Of a stretch of DNA of 64,000 bases, positions 38,611-51,300 are shown piece by piece. Under the pieces are notes generated by a model. That model saw only the letters and a program-made list of their open reading frames with translations, did no database searches and was not told the origin of the DNA. Position numbers and translations under genes: made by a program. Where the stretch lies: assembly GCA_027627225.1 (NCBI GenBank), contig CM051030.1:5557001-5621000 (forward strand). The letters are read 5' to 3'. The DNA comes from Congeria kusceri (lineage: Eukaryota; Mollusca; Bivalvia; Myida; Dreissenidae). Each line of letters starts with the position of its first letter. The first letter of the stretch is position 1.

Positions 38611-40168
38611 GACAAATCATGAATTGTTATAAAGGGGTTTGTGATAGCCGGACAAATCTTGAATTGTTATAAAGGAGTGTGTGATAGCCGGACAAATCGT
38701 CAACTGTTATAAAGGGGATTGTGATAGCCGGACAAATCGTCAGTTGTTATAAAGGGGAATGTGATAGCCGGAAAAATGGTCAGTTGTTATAAAGGGGAAT
38801 GTGATAGCCGGACAAATCGTCAACTGTTATAAAGGGGAATGTGATAGCCGGACAAATCGTCAACTGCTATAAAGGGGATTGTGATAGCCGGAAAAATTGT
38901 CAGTTGTTATAAAGGGGAATGTGATAGCCGGACAAATCGTCAACTGCTATAAAGGGGATTGTGATAGCCGGACAAATCATCAGTTGTTATAAAGGGGAAT
39001 GTGATAGCCGGACAAATCGTCAACTGTTATAAAGGGGATTGTGATAGCCGGACAAATCATCAGTTGTTATAAAGGGGAATGTGATAGCCGGACAAATCGT
39101 CAACTGTTATAAAGGGGAATGTGATAGCCGGACAAATCGTCAACTGCTATAAAGGGGATTGTGATAGCCGGACAAATCGTCAATTGTTATAAAGGGGAAT
39201 GTGATAGCCGGACAAATCGTCAATTGTTATAAAGGGGAATGTGATAGCCGGACAAATCGTCAACTGTTATAAAGGGGATTGTGATAGCCGGACAAATCAT
39301 CAATTGTTATAAAGGGGAATGTGATAGCCGGACAAATCGTCAACTGTTATAAAGGGGAATGTGATAGCCGGACAAATCGTCAATTGTTATAAAGGGGAAT
39401 GTGATAGCCGGACAAATCGTCAACTGTTATAAAGGGGATTGTGATAGCCGGACAAATCGTTAACTGTTATAAAGGGGAATGTGATAGCCGGACAAATCGT
39501 CAACTGTTATAAAGGGGATTGTGATAGCCGGACAAATCGTCAATTGTTATAAAGGGGAATGTGATAGCCGGACAAATCGTCAACTGTTATAAAGGGGAAT
39601 GTGATAGCCGGACAAATCATCAGTTGTTATAAAGGGGAATGTGATAGCCGGACAAATCGTCAACTGTTATAAAGGGGAATGTGATAGCCGGACAAATCAT
39701 CAGTTGTTATAAAGGGGAATGTGATAGCCGGACAAATCGTCAACTGTTATAAAGGGGAATGTGATAGCCGGACAAATCGTCAACTGCTATAAAGGGGATT
39801 GTGAAAGCCGGACAAATCGTCAATTGTTATAAAGGGGAATGTGATAGCCGGACAAATCGTCAATTGTTATAAAGGGGAATGTGATAGCCGGACAAATCGT
39901 CAATTGTTATAAAGGGGAATGTGATAGCCGGACAAATCATCAATTGTTATAAAGGGGAATGTGATAGCCGGACAAATCGTCAATTGTTATAAAGGGGAAT
40001 GTGATAGCCGGACAAATCGTCAATTGTTATAAAGGGGAATGTGATAGCCGGACAAATCGTCAACTGTTATAAAGGGGATTGTGATAGCCGGACAAATCAT
40101 CAGTTGTTATAAAGGGGAATGTGATAGCCGGACAAATCGTCAATTGTTATAAAGGGGATCGTGATAGC
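38605..40168. repeat. 40-bp minisatellite, ~39 copies, no indels
   Basis: The unit is made of 'GGACAAATCGTCAACTGTTA' and 'TAAAGGGGAATGTGATAGCC'. It stays in exact 40-base register for ~1.5 kb. Variation is confined to a few positions (CAACTG/CAATTG/CAGTTG, GTTAT/GCTAT, GGGAAT/GGGATT), and variants tend to alternate. Confidence 0.95.
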
Positions 40169-40319
40169 CCTTCCATTATGGACTTCCATTTACTTCTTTA
40201 TCCATATACGTAATATCTTAAATGCTAAGTTGTATGTATTATCGTCACGTACAGCATGCATACTGAAAAAAATTGTAAACGCTCCTAACACCGAAACATA
40301 TTGGAAATATAAGTGTCGT

Positions 40320-40545
40320 TGATGGATAATAATGAATTGAAATGGATAAAATATAAAGCGTTTGTAATGCGTTTCGCCAGTATTTTGGAATAAACGTGTA
40401 ACACCTGAATTTAATGTAAAAAAAATACTCAAACATTTTTTTTTAAACCGAATGGCCGAGTGGTTAGCGAGACAGATTTTTGATCGCGGCGGTCGTGGGT
40501 GCGAGTCCCAACGAAAGCAATCGTTTTACTTGTTTTGTTCATTAT
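40320..40545 (+). repeat. tRNA-headed repeat, left part with tRNA-like sequence
   Basis: At 40448-40518 a tRNA-like sequence has A box 'TGGCCGAGTGGTTAGCG' and B box 'GGGTGCGAGTCCC'. The ~110 bases before it match 61395-61505, which precede another such tRNA-like sequence, so the tRNA-like head is embedded in a longer repeat. The tail is the 78-bp array that resumes after an inserted element at 41907. Confidence 0.65.
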
Positions 40546-41906
40546 TAGCTCACCTGAGCACGAAGTGCTCGGTGAGCTATTGGTATAGGGGACCTCTCCG
40601 GCGTCGTCCGTAGTCTATCGTCCGTATGCCGTCAACAATTTGGACCGCTATCGCGATAAAGACTACATTTTTTATCCAATCTTTACCTTACTTGCACAGT
40701 TTGTGTAAGACCATAACATCTCGGATGGGGTTGTTATTGGGTCAGATCACACCAGTAACACCAGAGTTATTGCCCCCTTTTCATGCAAAAAAGTGCAAAC
40801 GTGCCCTTTTCCAACGTACAGACTTTAGTATCCATTTATCTTAACCAAACTTTCACATTTTGTGTATGACCATCAGATCTCAGCAGACGTCAAAAATGGG
40901 CCAGATCGTGTTTCAAACACCAGAGTCATTGCCCTTTGTTTATTAAAAAAAATATACAAAAATGGACATTATTCAGGATAGAGAGACATTTTTCATCCAA
41001 TCTTCACCAATCTTGCACAGTTTGTCTGTTACCACGAGATTACAGTTGAAGTTGAATATAAGCCAGATCGGACCAGAAACACCAAAGTTATTGCCCCTTG
41101 TTTGTGAAAAAAATATGCAAAAATGGACATAAAGGATAGAGACTTCATTTTTCATCCAATCTTCACGAATCTTGCACAATTGTCTATGACCATAAGATTA
41201 AAGGTGAAGTCGAATATAAGCAAGATTGGACCAGAAACACCAGAGTTATTGCCCTTTGTTTGTAAAAAAATATGCAAAAATGGACATTATTCCGGATAGA
41301 GACATCAAAAAACATCAAAAATTTATCAATGATTGGCTTGCTCACACGATTTTTGATCCAATGTTGACCAAACTTACACAGTTTGCGCATTACCATCAAA
41401 ATTGATTTATAAAATTTGATTTCCAACAGTTGCACGATTTGCATGAAGTTATTTGTACATGCAACTTTGATGTCTTCAGAGCCTGCATTAACATCATTTA
41501 TCATCATTGGAAAGAAAATTATCAAAGAAAAAGCAAAACTTTACGTTATTGCACAGCCATCGCAATTATCGCATTGCAACTAGTTTTCCAAAACTGTTTG
41601 CGAAAAAGACATCAAAATCTACTGTTTGTGCATTTTCCAGAATTGTCAATGACTTAATGAAAAAGGGTCAGGTAAGAATATCGAGAAAAATGATTTGAGA
41701 ACCATTAGCAAAAAAAATGCACATCCACTACCCAACTCGTACTTTAGTTCGCCCATTGCACTTACCGATGTTTTTAAATCAAACTTGATCCTACCCCCTC
41801 TGTGTATTGTTCAGATACCTTAATTTTCAAACCTGTCACAACAGTATGGTCTTCATCTGTACCAGTTCTCAGGTGAGCGCTTTGGGCCATCATGGCCCTC
41901 TTGTAT
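40546..41906 (+). mobile_element. Hairpin-ended nonautonomous element with tandem core, copy 2
   Basis: The left hairpin is 'AGCTCACCTGAGCACGAAGT' with 'GCTCGGTGAGCT'. The right end is 'CTCAGGTGAGCG' and the palindrome 'GGGCCATCATGGCCC' then 'TCTTGT'. Its core units (~150 bp, 'TTTTTCATCCAATCTTCACC', 'CCAGATCGGACCAGAAACAC') differ from copy 1, so termini are shared while cores differ. It interrupts the tRNA-headed repeat: the flanks 'TTCATTA' and 'TAATATTTG' join to match 61600-61620. Confidence 0.75.
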
Positions 41907-42224
41907 AATATTTGTTTTAGGTCAGTCCAGATGCATTAGTTTTTGCAGTTGTGACATTTAATTTTTAAAACATACGAAAATGTGTGAACAAATCCCTTTA
42001 ATGTTGCATAAATTTTTCAAGTTGTGACATTTAATGATATTTATAAAACATACGAAAATATGTGAACAAATCCCTTAAATGTTGCATTAGTTTTTGCAGT
42101 TGTGACATTTAATGACATTTTCATAATATACGAAAATATGTGAACCATTCCATTTAATGTTGCATTAGTTTTTGCAGTTGTGACATTTAATGACATTTTT
42201 ATTAGATACGAAAATATGTGTACA

Positions 42225-42540
42225 AATCATTTTGTTGTTTGTTTTTCTGTTAGGATTTTTCGCTGTTTTTAACAGTATTTCGGTCATATCACGGCGGTCC
42301 GTTGACCTACTCACATTTTTCCTGGGCAAGCTTAGCCGATCTAAGCAGTTTACCAGTACCAAGTTTACATACTTTTGCCAGTAACTGACAACTGCCCTAC
42401 TTGAATCAGAGGTAGAGGGAAAATGGCCGTATAAATAATTGACCAATCCCCACACAAGTTACGTGGCCAGGCTGGGGTTCGAACTCACGTTCCCCGGATT
42501 TACAGTCCAGCGCTCTACCGATTGAGTTAGCCGGGCCCGG
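42225..42540 (-). mobile_element. tRNA-derived SINE inserted in the 78-bp array
   Basis: The minus-strand head (42461-42540) reads as a tRNA with A box 'TAACTCAATCGGTAGAGCG', a GTA-type anticodon context 'CTGTAAATCC' and B box 'GAGTTCGAACCCC'. The body includes 'GTAGGGCAGTTGTCAGTTAC', 'GACCGCCGTGATATGACCG' and 'AAATACTGTTAAAAACAGCG', and ends in AAACAAACAAC. The broken array unit flanks it as 'ACAAATC' (42222-42228) and 'ACAAGTC' (42544-42550), a likely target duplication (6 of 7). Confidence 0.8.
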
Positions 42541-42602
42541 CTAACAAGTCCTTTTAATGTTGCATTAGTTTTTGCAGTTGTGACATTTAATGACATTTTT
42601 AA

Positions 42603-43746
42603 ACAAGAGGGCCAAATGGCCCTGGGTCACTCACCAGAGTTTCATTAGTCAAACAATTTTCTAAAACAATGTGTTAGATTTTTATATAGATATGGATATA
42701 CTGATACAGACTAATGGAAATGCGGCCTTAATCATCATGATTTGAAAAACTTAAGTGACAACAGACATTCAAAATTTTGAAGTAGATATTGAAATTGAAG
42801 CTTTTTCTTCAATTTGACCTAGTGACCTAGTTTTTGACCCCACATGACCCAGATTCGAACTCGGCTGAGATATCATTGGGACAAATGTTCTGACCAAGTT
42901 TCATGAAAACTGGGCAAACAAATGTGCAGCTAGAGTGTTAACAAGCATGTTCTTCAATTTGACCTAGTGACCTGGTTTTTCACCCTACATGACCCAGATT
43001 CGAACTCGCCCGAGATATCATTGGGACAAATGTTCTGACCAAGTTTTATGAAAATTGGGCAAAAACTGTGACTTAAGAGTGTTAACATGCTTTTTCTTCA
43101 ATTTGACCTAGTGACCTAGTTTTTCACCGCACATCACCCAGGTTCGAACTCGGCCGAGACATCATTGGGACAATTGTTCTGACCAACTTTCATGAAGATT
43201 GGGCCAAAAATGTGACTTCTAGAGTGTTAACAAGCTTTTTTTTCAATTCGACCTATTGTCCTAGTTTTTAAACCCACATGACCCAGATTCGAACTCGGCC
43301 GAGATATCATTAAGACAAATGTTCTGATCAAGTTTCATGAAGATTGGGCCACAAATGTGACTTCTAGAGTGTTAACAAGCTTTTTCTTAATTTGACCTAT
43401 TGACCTAGTTTTTAAACCCACATGACCCAGATTCGAACTCGGCCGAGATATTATTAAGACAAATGTTCTGACCAAGTTTCATAAAGAGTGGGCAAAAAAT
43501 GTGACTTCTAGAGTGTTAACAAGCTTTTTCTTCAAATTGACCTAGTGACCTAGTTTTCGATCCCACATGACCCAGATTTGAACTCGGCCGAGAAATCATT
43601 GGGACAAATGTTCTGACCAAGTTTCATGAAGATTGGCCAATAAATGTGGCCTCTAGAGTTTTCACAAGGTAAATGTTGACGACGAATGACTAACGACGGA
43701 CAAAAGGCGATCACAAAAGCTCACCATGCTGTACTCAGGTGAGCTA
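42603..43746 (-). mobile_element. Hairpin-ended nonautonomous element with tandem core, copy 3
   Basis: Reverse orientation. It opens with 'CAAGAGGGCCAAATGGCCC' and closes with 'TACTCAGGTGAGCTAAAAA'. The core has about six ~145-bp units with 'TTCTTCAATTTGACCTAGTG', 'CGAACTCGGCCGAGATATCA' and 'TTCTGACCAAGTTTCATGAA', the same core as copy 1. It splits a 78-bp unit at 'GACATTTTTA | CATACG'. No coding capacity. Confidence 0.8.
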
Positions 43747-44224
43747 AAAACATACGAAAATATGTGAACAAATCCCTTTAATTTTGCACTAGTTTTTGCA
43801 GTTGTGACATTTAATGCCATTTTTATAACATACGAAAATATGTGAACAAATCCCTTTAATGTTGCATTAGTTTTTGCAGTTGTGACATTTAATGACATTT
43901 TTATAACATACGAAAATATGTGAACAAGTCCCTTTGATGTTGCATTAGTTTTTGCAGTTGTGACATTTCATGACATTTTTATAACATACGAAAATATGTG
44001 AACAAATCCCTTTAATGTTGCCTATGGAATGGGTGTCAAAGTTAGGCGATCTTTTAATGACCTGTTTTGGCTAAGCATTGTAATTACAAGTAAAACATAA
44101 TTTAATACTAGAAAACACTCTGACAGCGCAGACCTTCGCAAAGATAGTTAACGTATTTAACAACTGAATTTTTTTTTGGTGATAGGTTACTTCCTATGCC
44201 ATGTCTCCCAATACAAACATGTCT

Positions 44225-44552
44225 ATGCCCATACAAAGTGGGAGGCATTAAGCATTGCACTTGTCCATCCGTCTGTACGTACGTCCCGAAATTGTGTGGA
44301 CTCAACTCTTTAATGGCTGTGCGGATTTAGCTCAAACTTTCACAGCTGAACACCCTTAATGTGTAGATGATGGTAAAGGAAGGAATTTTGGGTGCGACCA
44401 ATTTTGGCAGAATTATGGCCCTTTCACATTTTTCCAATGTAGAATTTATGACAATAAATTTGTGTAGGCAAAAATTAGTGTTGGTGACACGCCCTTTGTC
44501 CGTGTCCAAACATGCGTCATGGGGGCATCCGTGTCTGTGACACATCTAGTTT
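44225..44552 (-). mobile_element. Second hairpin-ended element family, short copy
   Basis: On the minus strand it starts 'AAACTAGATGTGTCACAGAC' and 'ACGGATGCCCCC'. It has 'GGGCCATAATTCTGCCAAAA' and 'TACAGACGGATGGACAAGTG' inside, and ends with an imperfect hairpin 'ATGCCTCCCACTTTGTATGG' ... 'GGCAT'. The 5' end matches that of 46085-46115, so both belong to one family. Confidence 0.65.
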
Positions 44553-44959
44553 ATTCTTGGATCCAGACTGCGATGCGGGTCACGACAAAATCTAAATATT
44601 TGTTAATGCCTTTTTGAATACAATCCCAGATATATTATTAAAACACCATCACTAGTTTATGGTAAATGTATATCAAATAACATTATAAATACAATATATT
44701 ACAAACTAAATATAAAAAAGATATAATAACATTCCGTTAACATCCAATGAAAAACAAAAAATAAAGCACCCGGATCCGCAAGAAATTCAAACACAGAATC
44801 ACACAGGTCTGCCAAATGTAAATAAGGCATAATTAACATTTTTTCAAGTTGTATGTTATTTTCAAATATCAATCCAAGAGATGTTAATCCAGAATGCCCT
44901 CAGATCTTCATACAATGAGACCTGGTTGAGTACGAAAACAGGTAAATGTCCTAGTGCAA

Positions 44960-45200
44960 TTAGTACTATGCAGCCTCGCCAGTAGTGCCCTTGTGGTGTT
45001 TAGCCTTGCTGTATCCTAGTGGTGTGTAGCCTCGAAATGTTTGTCCTAGTGGTGTGTAGCCTAGCTGTATCCTTGTGTTGTGTAGCCTCGAAATACTTGT
45101 CTTAAGTGGTGTGCTGCCTAGATGTATCATACTGACAAGTAGCCTCCCTGTATCCTAGTGGAGTGTTGCCTTGCCATTCTAGTTGAGTGTATCCTATCCA
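44960..45200. repeat. Diverged ~35-bp repeats in the probable GPD1 3' UTR
   Basis: 'CCTAGTGGTGTGTAGCCT' and 'GCTGTATCCTTGTG' recur six to seven times just beyond the GPD1 stop codon. On the sense (minus) strand this would be 3' untranslated sequence. Confidence 0.65.
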
Positions 45201-45233
45201 CAAGGGCCCACATGTTGCTGGTTTGTATCCCCA

Positions 45234-45330
45234 CTACATATGCTCGGGGTGGTCACGCAGACAATTAATGAACTGTTTAGGATCCATCTCTCTCTGACAT
45301 ATACGGTAGATAGCCGTAAACAGCGGAAAC
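45234..45330 (-). CDS. GPD1: GPD1 exon 9 (stop)
   Basis: Acceptor 'TATAACAG'. Encodes [19 protein letters not shown] and [12 protein letters not shown], then TAG at 45236-45234. The C-terminal HPEHM is diagnostic of animal GPD1. Confidence 0.95.
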
Positions 45331-48300
45331 CTGTTATACAAAGGGGATGAGAACATTAAGTTTAGTTTGAAATAAGTTACTTTAGTTCATTTTAAAATAG
45401 GTTACTTTAAATTCATTTAAAAATAGATTAATTAGTTCATTTTAAAATAGGTTACTTTAGTTAAATTTGAAATAGGTAACTTTCCACAAGTCGTAAAAGC
45501 CGATGTCTCCCGTTTGATATAGCTTATGTGGTCAATAGTTAACTTGCACTCAATTACGTTTTAACTAGTAAATATACCACGCAAATAACCAAAAGCTTCT
45601 AAAGCTTTCAATGTCAGAGCTCCCTCTGGCTAATAACATAATTTATTAGCCAAATTTGCTTCGCTATGTTGAAGCCAAATGTGTAACACTGGCTCATTGG
45701 TAAAATTGCCGGTTGGCACTGCTGGGGCCAGTTTAACCAAAAAGCGTGGCCAGTTTGACTTTTTTGGGACGTGTTTGACTTTGGGGCCCGTTTTGCCTGC
45801 ACCCCTAGTATGTAATTATGCGGTGAATTTTGCAATTACAATTAAAACCGAAAGAAAAAAATCACCTTTCCAACAAGTTCTTCTGCGACAGTGTGTGGTA
45901 GATCTCCTTGGCAACTAGCGGACCCTGAAAGCTCTGTCCGCGTAGAATTTCCTTCTCTAGTTCTCGGATAGTCTGAAGGAGAGACAATAAATAGAAACAA
46001 TTTGCAACAGTGCATCAACATGGATAGCATTAAGAAGAATCTCATGTGCCTATAAAACATTGCTTGGGGCAATAACCTGTATTAAACTAGAAATGTGTCC
46101 ACAGACACGGATGCAGCCATTTCTACATGGCGCCACTTTGTCTGTATGCATACAAATTATTTTGCAAAAGAGAATTGAACATTTATACTGTTCTTTATGC
46201 TTATGAATTATCTTATTCTTGGAAGTAAGTTGAGTTATCACAAAATAGTTTTAGTACTGAAAAAATTCAATAAAGGGTAGTAATTAAAACTTGTGGGCAA
46301 TAATGAGTTATGGTTCTTGTATGCTTCACTTACTCTTGCTTTCACTTACTCTTGCTATCTTAAATCATTCTGTGCAGAATCGACAAAATGTCTTTGAATT
46401 ATGATTTGCACTCTCATGAATAATGGGAAGTAATTCACTAAATTCACAAGTCAGGTTCTTGCATGCGACACACCATCTGGTAATGGTGATAATTTCTGCC
46501 ATTTTATTTGAAAATCCCTGCATGCATGGCAATATTATACTCTGGACAATTATTTGACCTTTGATCTTGATTAGTGACCTTGACCTCCAAGTAATTTGAA
46601 AATTCTTCCATGCCGGACAAAATTAAACTTCGGTCAATGTCAATGGCTTGAACTCTTATATTTGACTTTTGACCTTTTAGTGTGACCTTGACTTTGGACC
46701 AAGGCACCTGGTTCTTGCACGCGACACACCGCCTCATATGATTATTACTTATGCCAAGTTGTTTGAAAATCCTTACCCGCTGGACAACATTATGCTCCGG
46801 ACAGTGTCTATGGCTTAAATTCTTATATTTGATGACTGACCTATACGTGTGACCTTGACCTTGGACCAAGGGACCTGGTTCTTGCTCGTGACACACCGAT
46901 TCGCCATGCTTAGCACTTCTGTCAAGTTATCCTTCCCTGATAGACAAAATTATGCTCCGGACAGTATCTATGGCTTAAATTCTTATATTTGATCTTTGAC
47001 CTTTAAGTGTGACGTTGACCTTGGACCTAGAGATCTGATAATTGCGCACAACACACCGTCTCACCACTCTTAGTACTTCTGCCAGGTTATTTGAAAATCC
47101 TTTCCCGCTGAACAAAATTATGCTCCAGACAGGGTCTATGCCTTAATTCTAATATGAGACCTCTGACCTTTAAATGTGACCTTGACCATTGGACCTAGGG
47201 ACATGGTTCTTACACGCAACACACCGTCTCACCGTACTCAACACTTGTGCCAAGTTAATTTAAATTCCTTCCTCGCTGGACAAAATTATGCTCCGGACAG
47301 AGTCTATGGCTTAATTTCTTATCTTTGACCTTAAGTGTGACCTTGACCTTGGACCTAGGGACCTGGTTCTTGCGCACGACACACCGTCTCACTGTGCTCA
47401 ACGCTTGTGCAAAGTTATTTCAAATTCTGTCAATGCTGGACAACATAATGCTCCGGACTGGGTCTATGGCTTCAATTTTTGTATTTGACCTTTGACCTTT
47501 AAGTGCGACCTTGACCTAGGGACCTGGTTCCTGCCCGCGCGACACATCGTCTCACCATGCTCAACACTTGTCCTAAGTTATTTTAAATTCCTTCCGTGCT
47601 GGACAAAATAATGCTCCGGACAGGGTCTATGGCTTAAATTCTTATATTTCACCTTTGACCTTTAAGTGTGACCTTGACCTTGAACCTAGGGGCATGGTTC
47701 TTGCACGTGACACACCGTCTCACCATGCTTAGCACTTCTGCCAAGTTATTTGAAATTCCTTTCCCGCTGGACAAAATATGCTCAGGACAGGGTCTATGGC
47801 TTTAACTCTTATATTTGACATATGACCTTCAAGTGTGACCTTGACCTTGGACATAGGGACCTGGTTCTTGCACGTGACACACCCTTTAACCGTGCTCAAC
47901 ACTTGTGCCAATTTATATTAAATTCCTTCCATGCCTGACGAAATTATGCTCAGGACAGGGTCTATGGCTTTAACTCTTATATTTGACATATGACCTTCAA
48001 GTGTGACCTTGACCTTGGACCTATGGACTGGGTTCTTGCATGCAACACACCGTCTCATTATGCTTTACATTTCTGCCAAGTTATTTGAAAATTCTCCAAT
48101 GCTGGAGAAAGTTATTGTCCGGACAAGAATCCGAACATACGTACACACGTACGTAGCCATGGACTGGGTAAACTCTATATGCCCCCCATCATTGATGGTG
48201 GGGGCATAAAAAACCTGTGGCTTCGCCCCTGGGAAAGCAATTTTTCAATCTCTTACTAGTTCCGATTGTCTGTAAAATAGTACTTCAGAAATTGTAGAAG

Positions 48301-51300
48301 TGATTTATGACATGTACATTCTGCTCTTCCACTCTAATAACACTGGTTAATCCGAACATATTTTAAATGCAATTTTGAAGTTGCGTCTGTGTCTAAAAGT
48401 ACCACGGAGCCAATTAGAGTTGGACAACCAGTTATTGAAGGGAGAATGTCAAAATGCAGAAAAACTTGCTCATGGGCAAGTGGATAGCAAAATTTTAGCA
48501 TAATCACTGATCAAAGATAGCACTTGTCAAGCAGCAGATTTTCAGTTACATCTCGTTTGGACTACGTTTCTTTCTTTCAAACTCAGAGAAGATATATCTA
48601 AAATCATAGGTGTCCAAAATCAAAACCTTATTTCCTATAATGTCTTATCAAAATGATGACCATTTATGTTTTGTACATTTTGTTGCAATAACACGAAGAC
48701 ATTGACACTATGGCTCTAGATATCAAAACATGCGTCACCGTAAGCGAGAAATACGTATTTATAATCACCTGTTAGGCCTAAAATTCAATATTGTTTGTTT
48801 CCCAAAAAGAAAAACCAAACAGTTGTCAAAGGGAGAACATGAAAGTTTTAAACTTCAATACAGCGTCAAGATGCACAGGTTATTTTTTCTCTCAGCCTTT
48901 AATATAGAATGTGGGATTATTTCACTCAGCCTATATGAATTATTTCCCTCAGTCTATACCTTTAGTCTATATTAAATATTTCCCTCGGTCTATATCAATT
49001 ACTTACCTCAGTCTATATAAATTACGCCATTTCAATCTATTCCCGGTAACATGTGTGGGTTATTTCCCTTAGCCTATACACAGTATGCCATTTCAATCCG
49101 TTATGTGTTATTTCCCTCAGCCTTCCCTGTAAAATGTGTGGGTTATTTCCCTTAGCCTATACACAGTATGCCATTTCAATCCGGTATGCGTTATTTCCCT
49201 CAGCCTTCCCTGTAACATGTGTGGGTTATTTCCCTTAGCCTATACACAGTATGCCATTTCATGTATGGGTTATTTCCCTCAGCCTATACACAGTATGCCA
49301 TTTCAATCCTGTATGCATTATTTCCCTTAGCCTATACACAGTATGCCATTTCATGTATGGGTTATTTCCCTCAGCCTATACACAGTATGCCATTTCAATC
49401 CTGTATGCATTATTTCCCTTAGCCTATACACAGTATGCCATTTCAATCCTGTATGCGTTATTTCCCTTAGCCTACACACTTTATGCCATTTCAATCCTGT
49501 ATGGGGTACTTCCCTTAGCCTATACACAGTATGCCATTTCAATCCTGTATGGGGTACTTCCCTTAGCCTATACACAGTATGCCATTTCAATCCTGTATGG
49601 GTACTTCCCTTAGCCTATACACATTATGCCATTTCAATCCTGTATGGGTTATTTCCCTCAGCCTATACACAGTATGCCATTTCAATCCTGTATGGGGTAC
49701 TTCCCTTAGCCTATACACATTATGCCATTTCAATCCTGTATGGGTTATTTCCCTCAGCCTATACACAGTATGCCATTTCAATCCTGTATGGGGTACTTCC
49801 CTTAGCCTATACACATTATGCCATTTCAATCCTGTATGGGTTATTTCCCTCAGCCTATACACAGCATGCCATTTCAATCCTGTACGGGCTATTTCCCTTA
49901 GCCTACACACTTTATGCCATTTCAATCCTGTATGGGCTATTTCCCGTAACCAATACACAGTATGCCATTTCAATCCTGTATGGGTTATTTCCCTTAGCCT
50001 ATACACAGTATGCCATTTCAATCCTGTATGCGTTATTTCCCTTAGCCTACACACATTATGCCATTTTAATCCTGTATGGGGTACTTCCCTTGGCCTATAC
50101 ACATTATGCCATTTCAATACTGTATGGGGTATTTCCCTTAACCTATACACATATTGCCATTTCAATCCTGTATGCGTTATTTCCCTTAACCTATACACAT
50201 TATGCCATTTCATGTATGGGTAATTTCCCTTTGCCTGTACACATTGCGCCACTTCAATCCTGAATAAGTTATTTCCCTAAGCCTATATAAATTACACCAA
50301 TCAATCCCCTACAACAGAGACATTCTACCCACCTTGTCTGACTTGATGACAGATTCCCCGAGCAGCCGGTTCCTACCGCCATGACAGGTGGCAACTAGGT
50401 CAGCTATACCACAGCTCTCGAAGAAAGTGTCTTCTTTACATCCTGTACAGTAAAACATATATGGTAGACGTTTCTGCAATTGTCAATAGTTACAAATCAG
50501 TTTAGTATTTTATCCAAATCATTGTACTCAAATATTACGTGTTCAATGGGTACCAGTAATCTATTTTACACAAAAGAGGAAGTGGAAAAGCTCATGTGTG
50601 TGATTATGGAAATACTTTTGGGAAGAGTAAACACCACTAATAAAGAATGTGTGAGTTCATTATTTTCTGTCGCTGATACCCGAAAGTTCTTAAGAATAAC
50701 TGACTTAAGTTCACTATTTCATCAATCAAAATTAACATTTTAAACTTTACAAATCATAATATTGTTTATTTTGATTATCAGACAGAAAATTTTCATTTAA
50801 TTTAGGAAAAATGTCTCCACAATGTTATTTATGCTCACTTCTTACAATATGAAAATCATGAGCTTAAGCTAATCCTGTTATAGAATACTTAAGAATTTTT
50901 TTCAGAAATCGCGGCCAGTACCTAAATTATGAGCTTAAAGTCAAGAGTTTACGAAAGATGTTAATGGAACACAGACCCAGTGCTTGAATATTCATTCCGA
51001 TCAAGGAGGCAGAAGTACCTTGTATAAATCTCTCTCCAAAAGCCACCATTTCTTCCCTCGTATAAATCTCACTCCAAAAGCCACCATTTCTTCCCTCGTA
51101 TAAATCTCTCTCCAAAAGCCACCATTTTTTCCCTTGTATAAATCTCACTCCAAAAGCTACCATTTCTTACCTTGTATAAATCTCACTCCAAAAGCCACCA
51201 TTTCTTACCTTGTATAAATCTCACTCCAAAAACCACCATTTCTTCCCTTGTATAAATCTCACTCCAATTCTTACCTTGTATAAATCTCTCTCCAAAATCC

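Larger units (their letters stand above)
41907..44035. repeat. 78-bp array, interrupted by a SINE and an inserted element
   Basis: The unit runs 'ACATACGAAAATATGTGAAC', 'AAATCCCTTTAATGTTGCAT', 'TAGTTTTTGCAGTTGTGACA' and 'TTTAATGACATTTTTATA'. Copies occur at 41930-42215, 42545-42602 and 43747-44020. One unit also follows the tRNA-like head at 61637-61705. The interrupting pieces are a SINE (42225-42540) and a hairpin-ended element (42603-43746). Confidence 0.85.

Noticed and set aside
40448..40518. Functional tRNA gene (also considered at 22621, 42461, 61517, 61788)
   Set aside because: A and B boxes are good but acceptor and T stems do not pair properly, and each lies in a longer repeated body. 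They fit SINE heads better.
45480..45510. Possible copy of the GPD1 exon 8 donor junction
   Set aside because: Only a ~13-base match to CTTTCCAACAAGT and no GT donor, so too weak to claim.
49343..50263. 306-residue plus-strand and 221-residue minus-strand open frames
   Set aside because: Both come from the 48-bp (16-codon) minisatellite in GPD1 intron 7, and both strands are open over the same bases.
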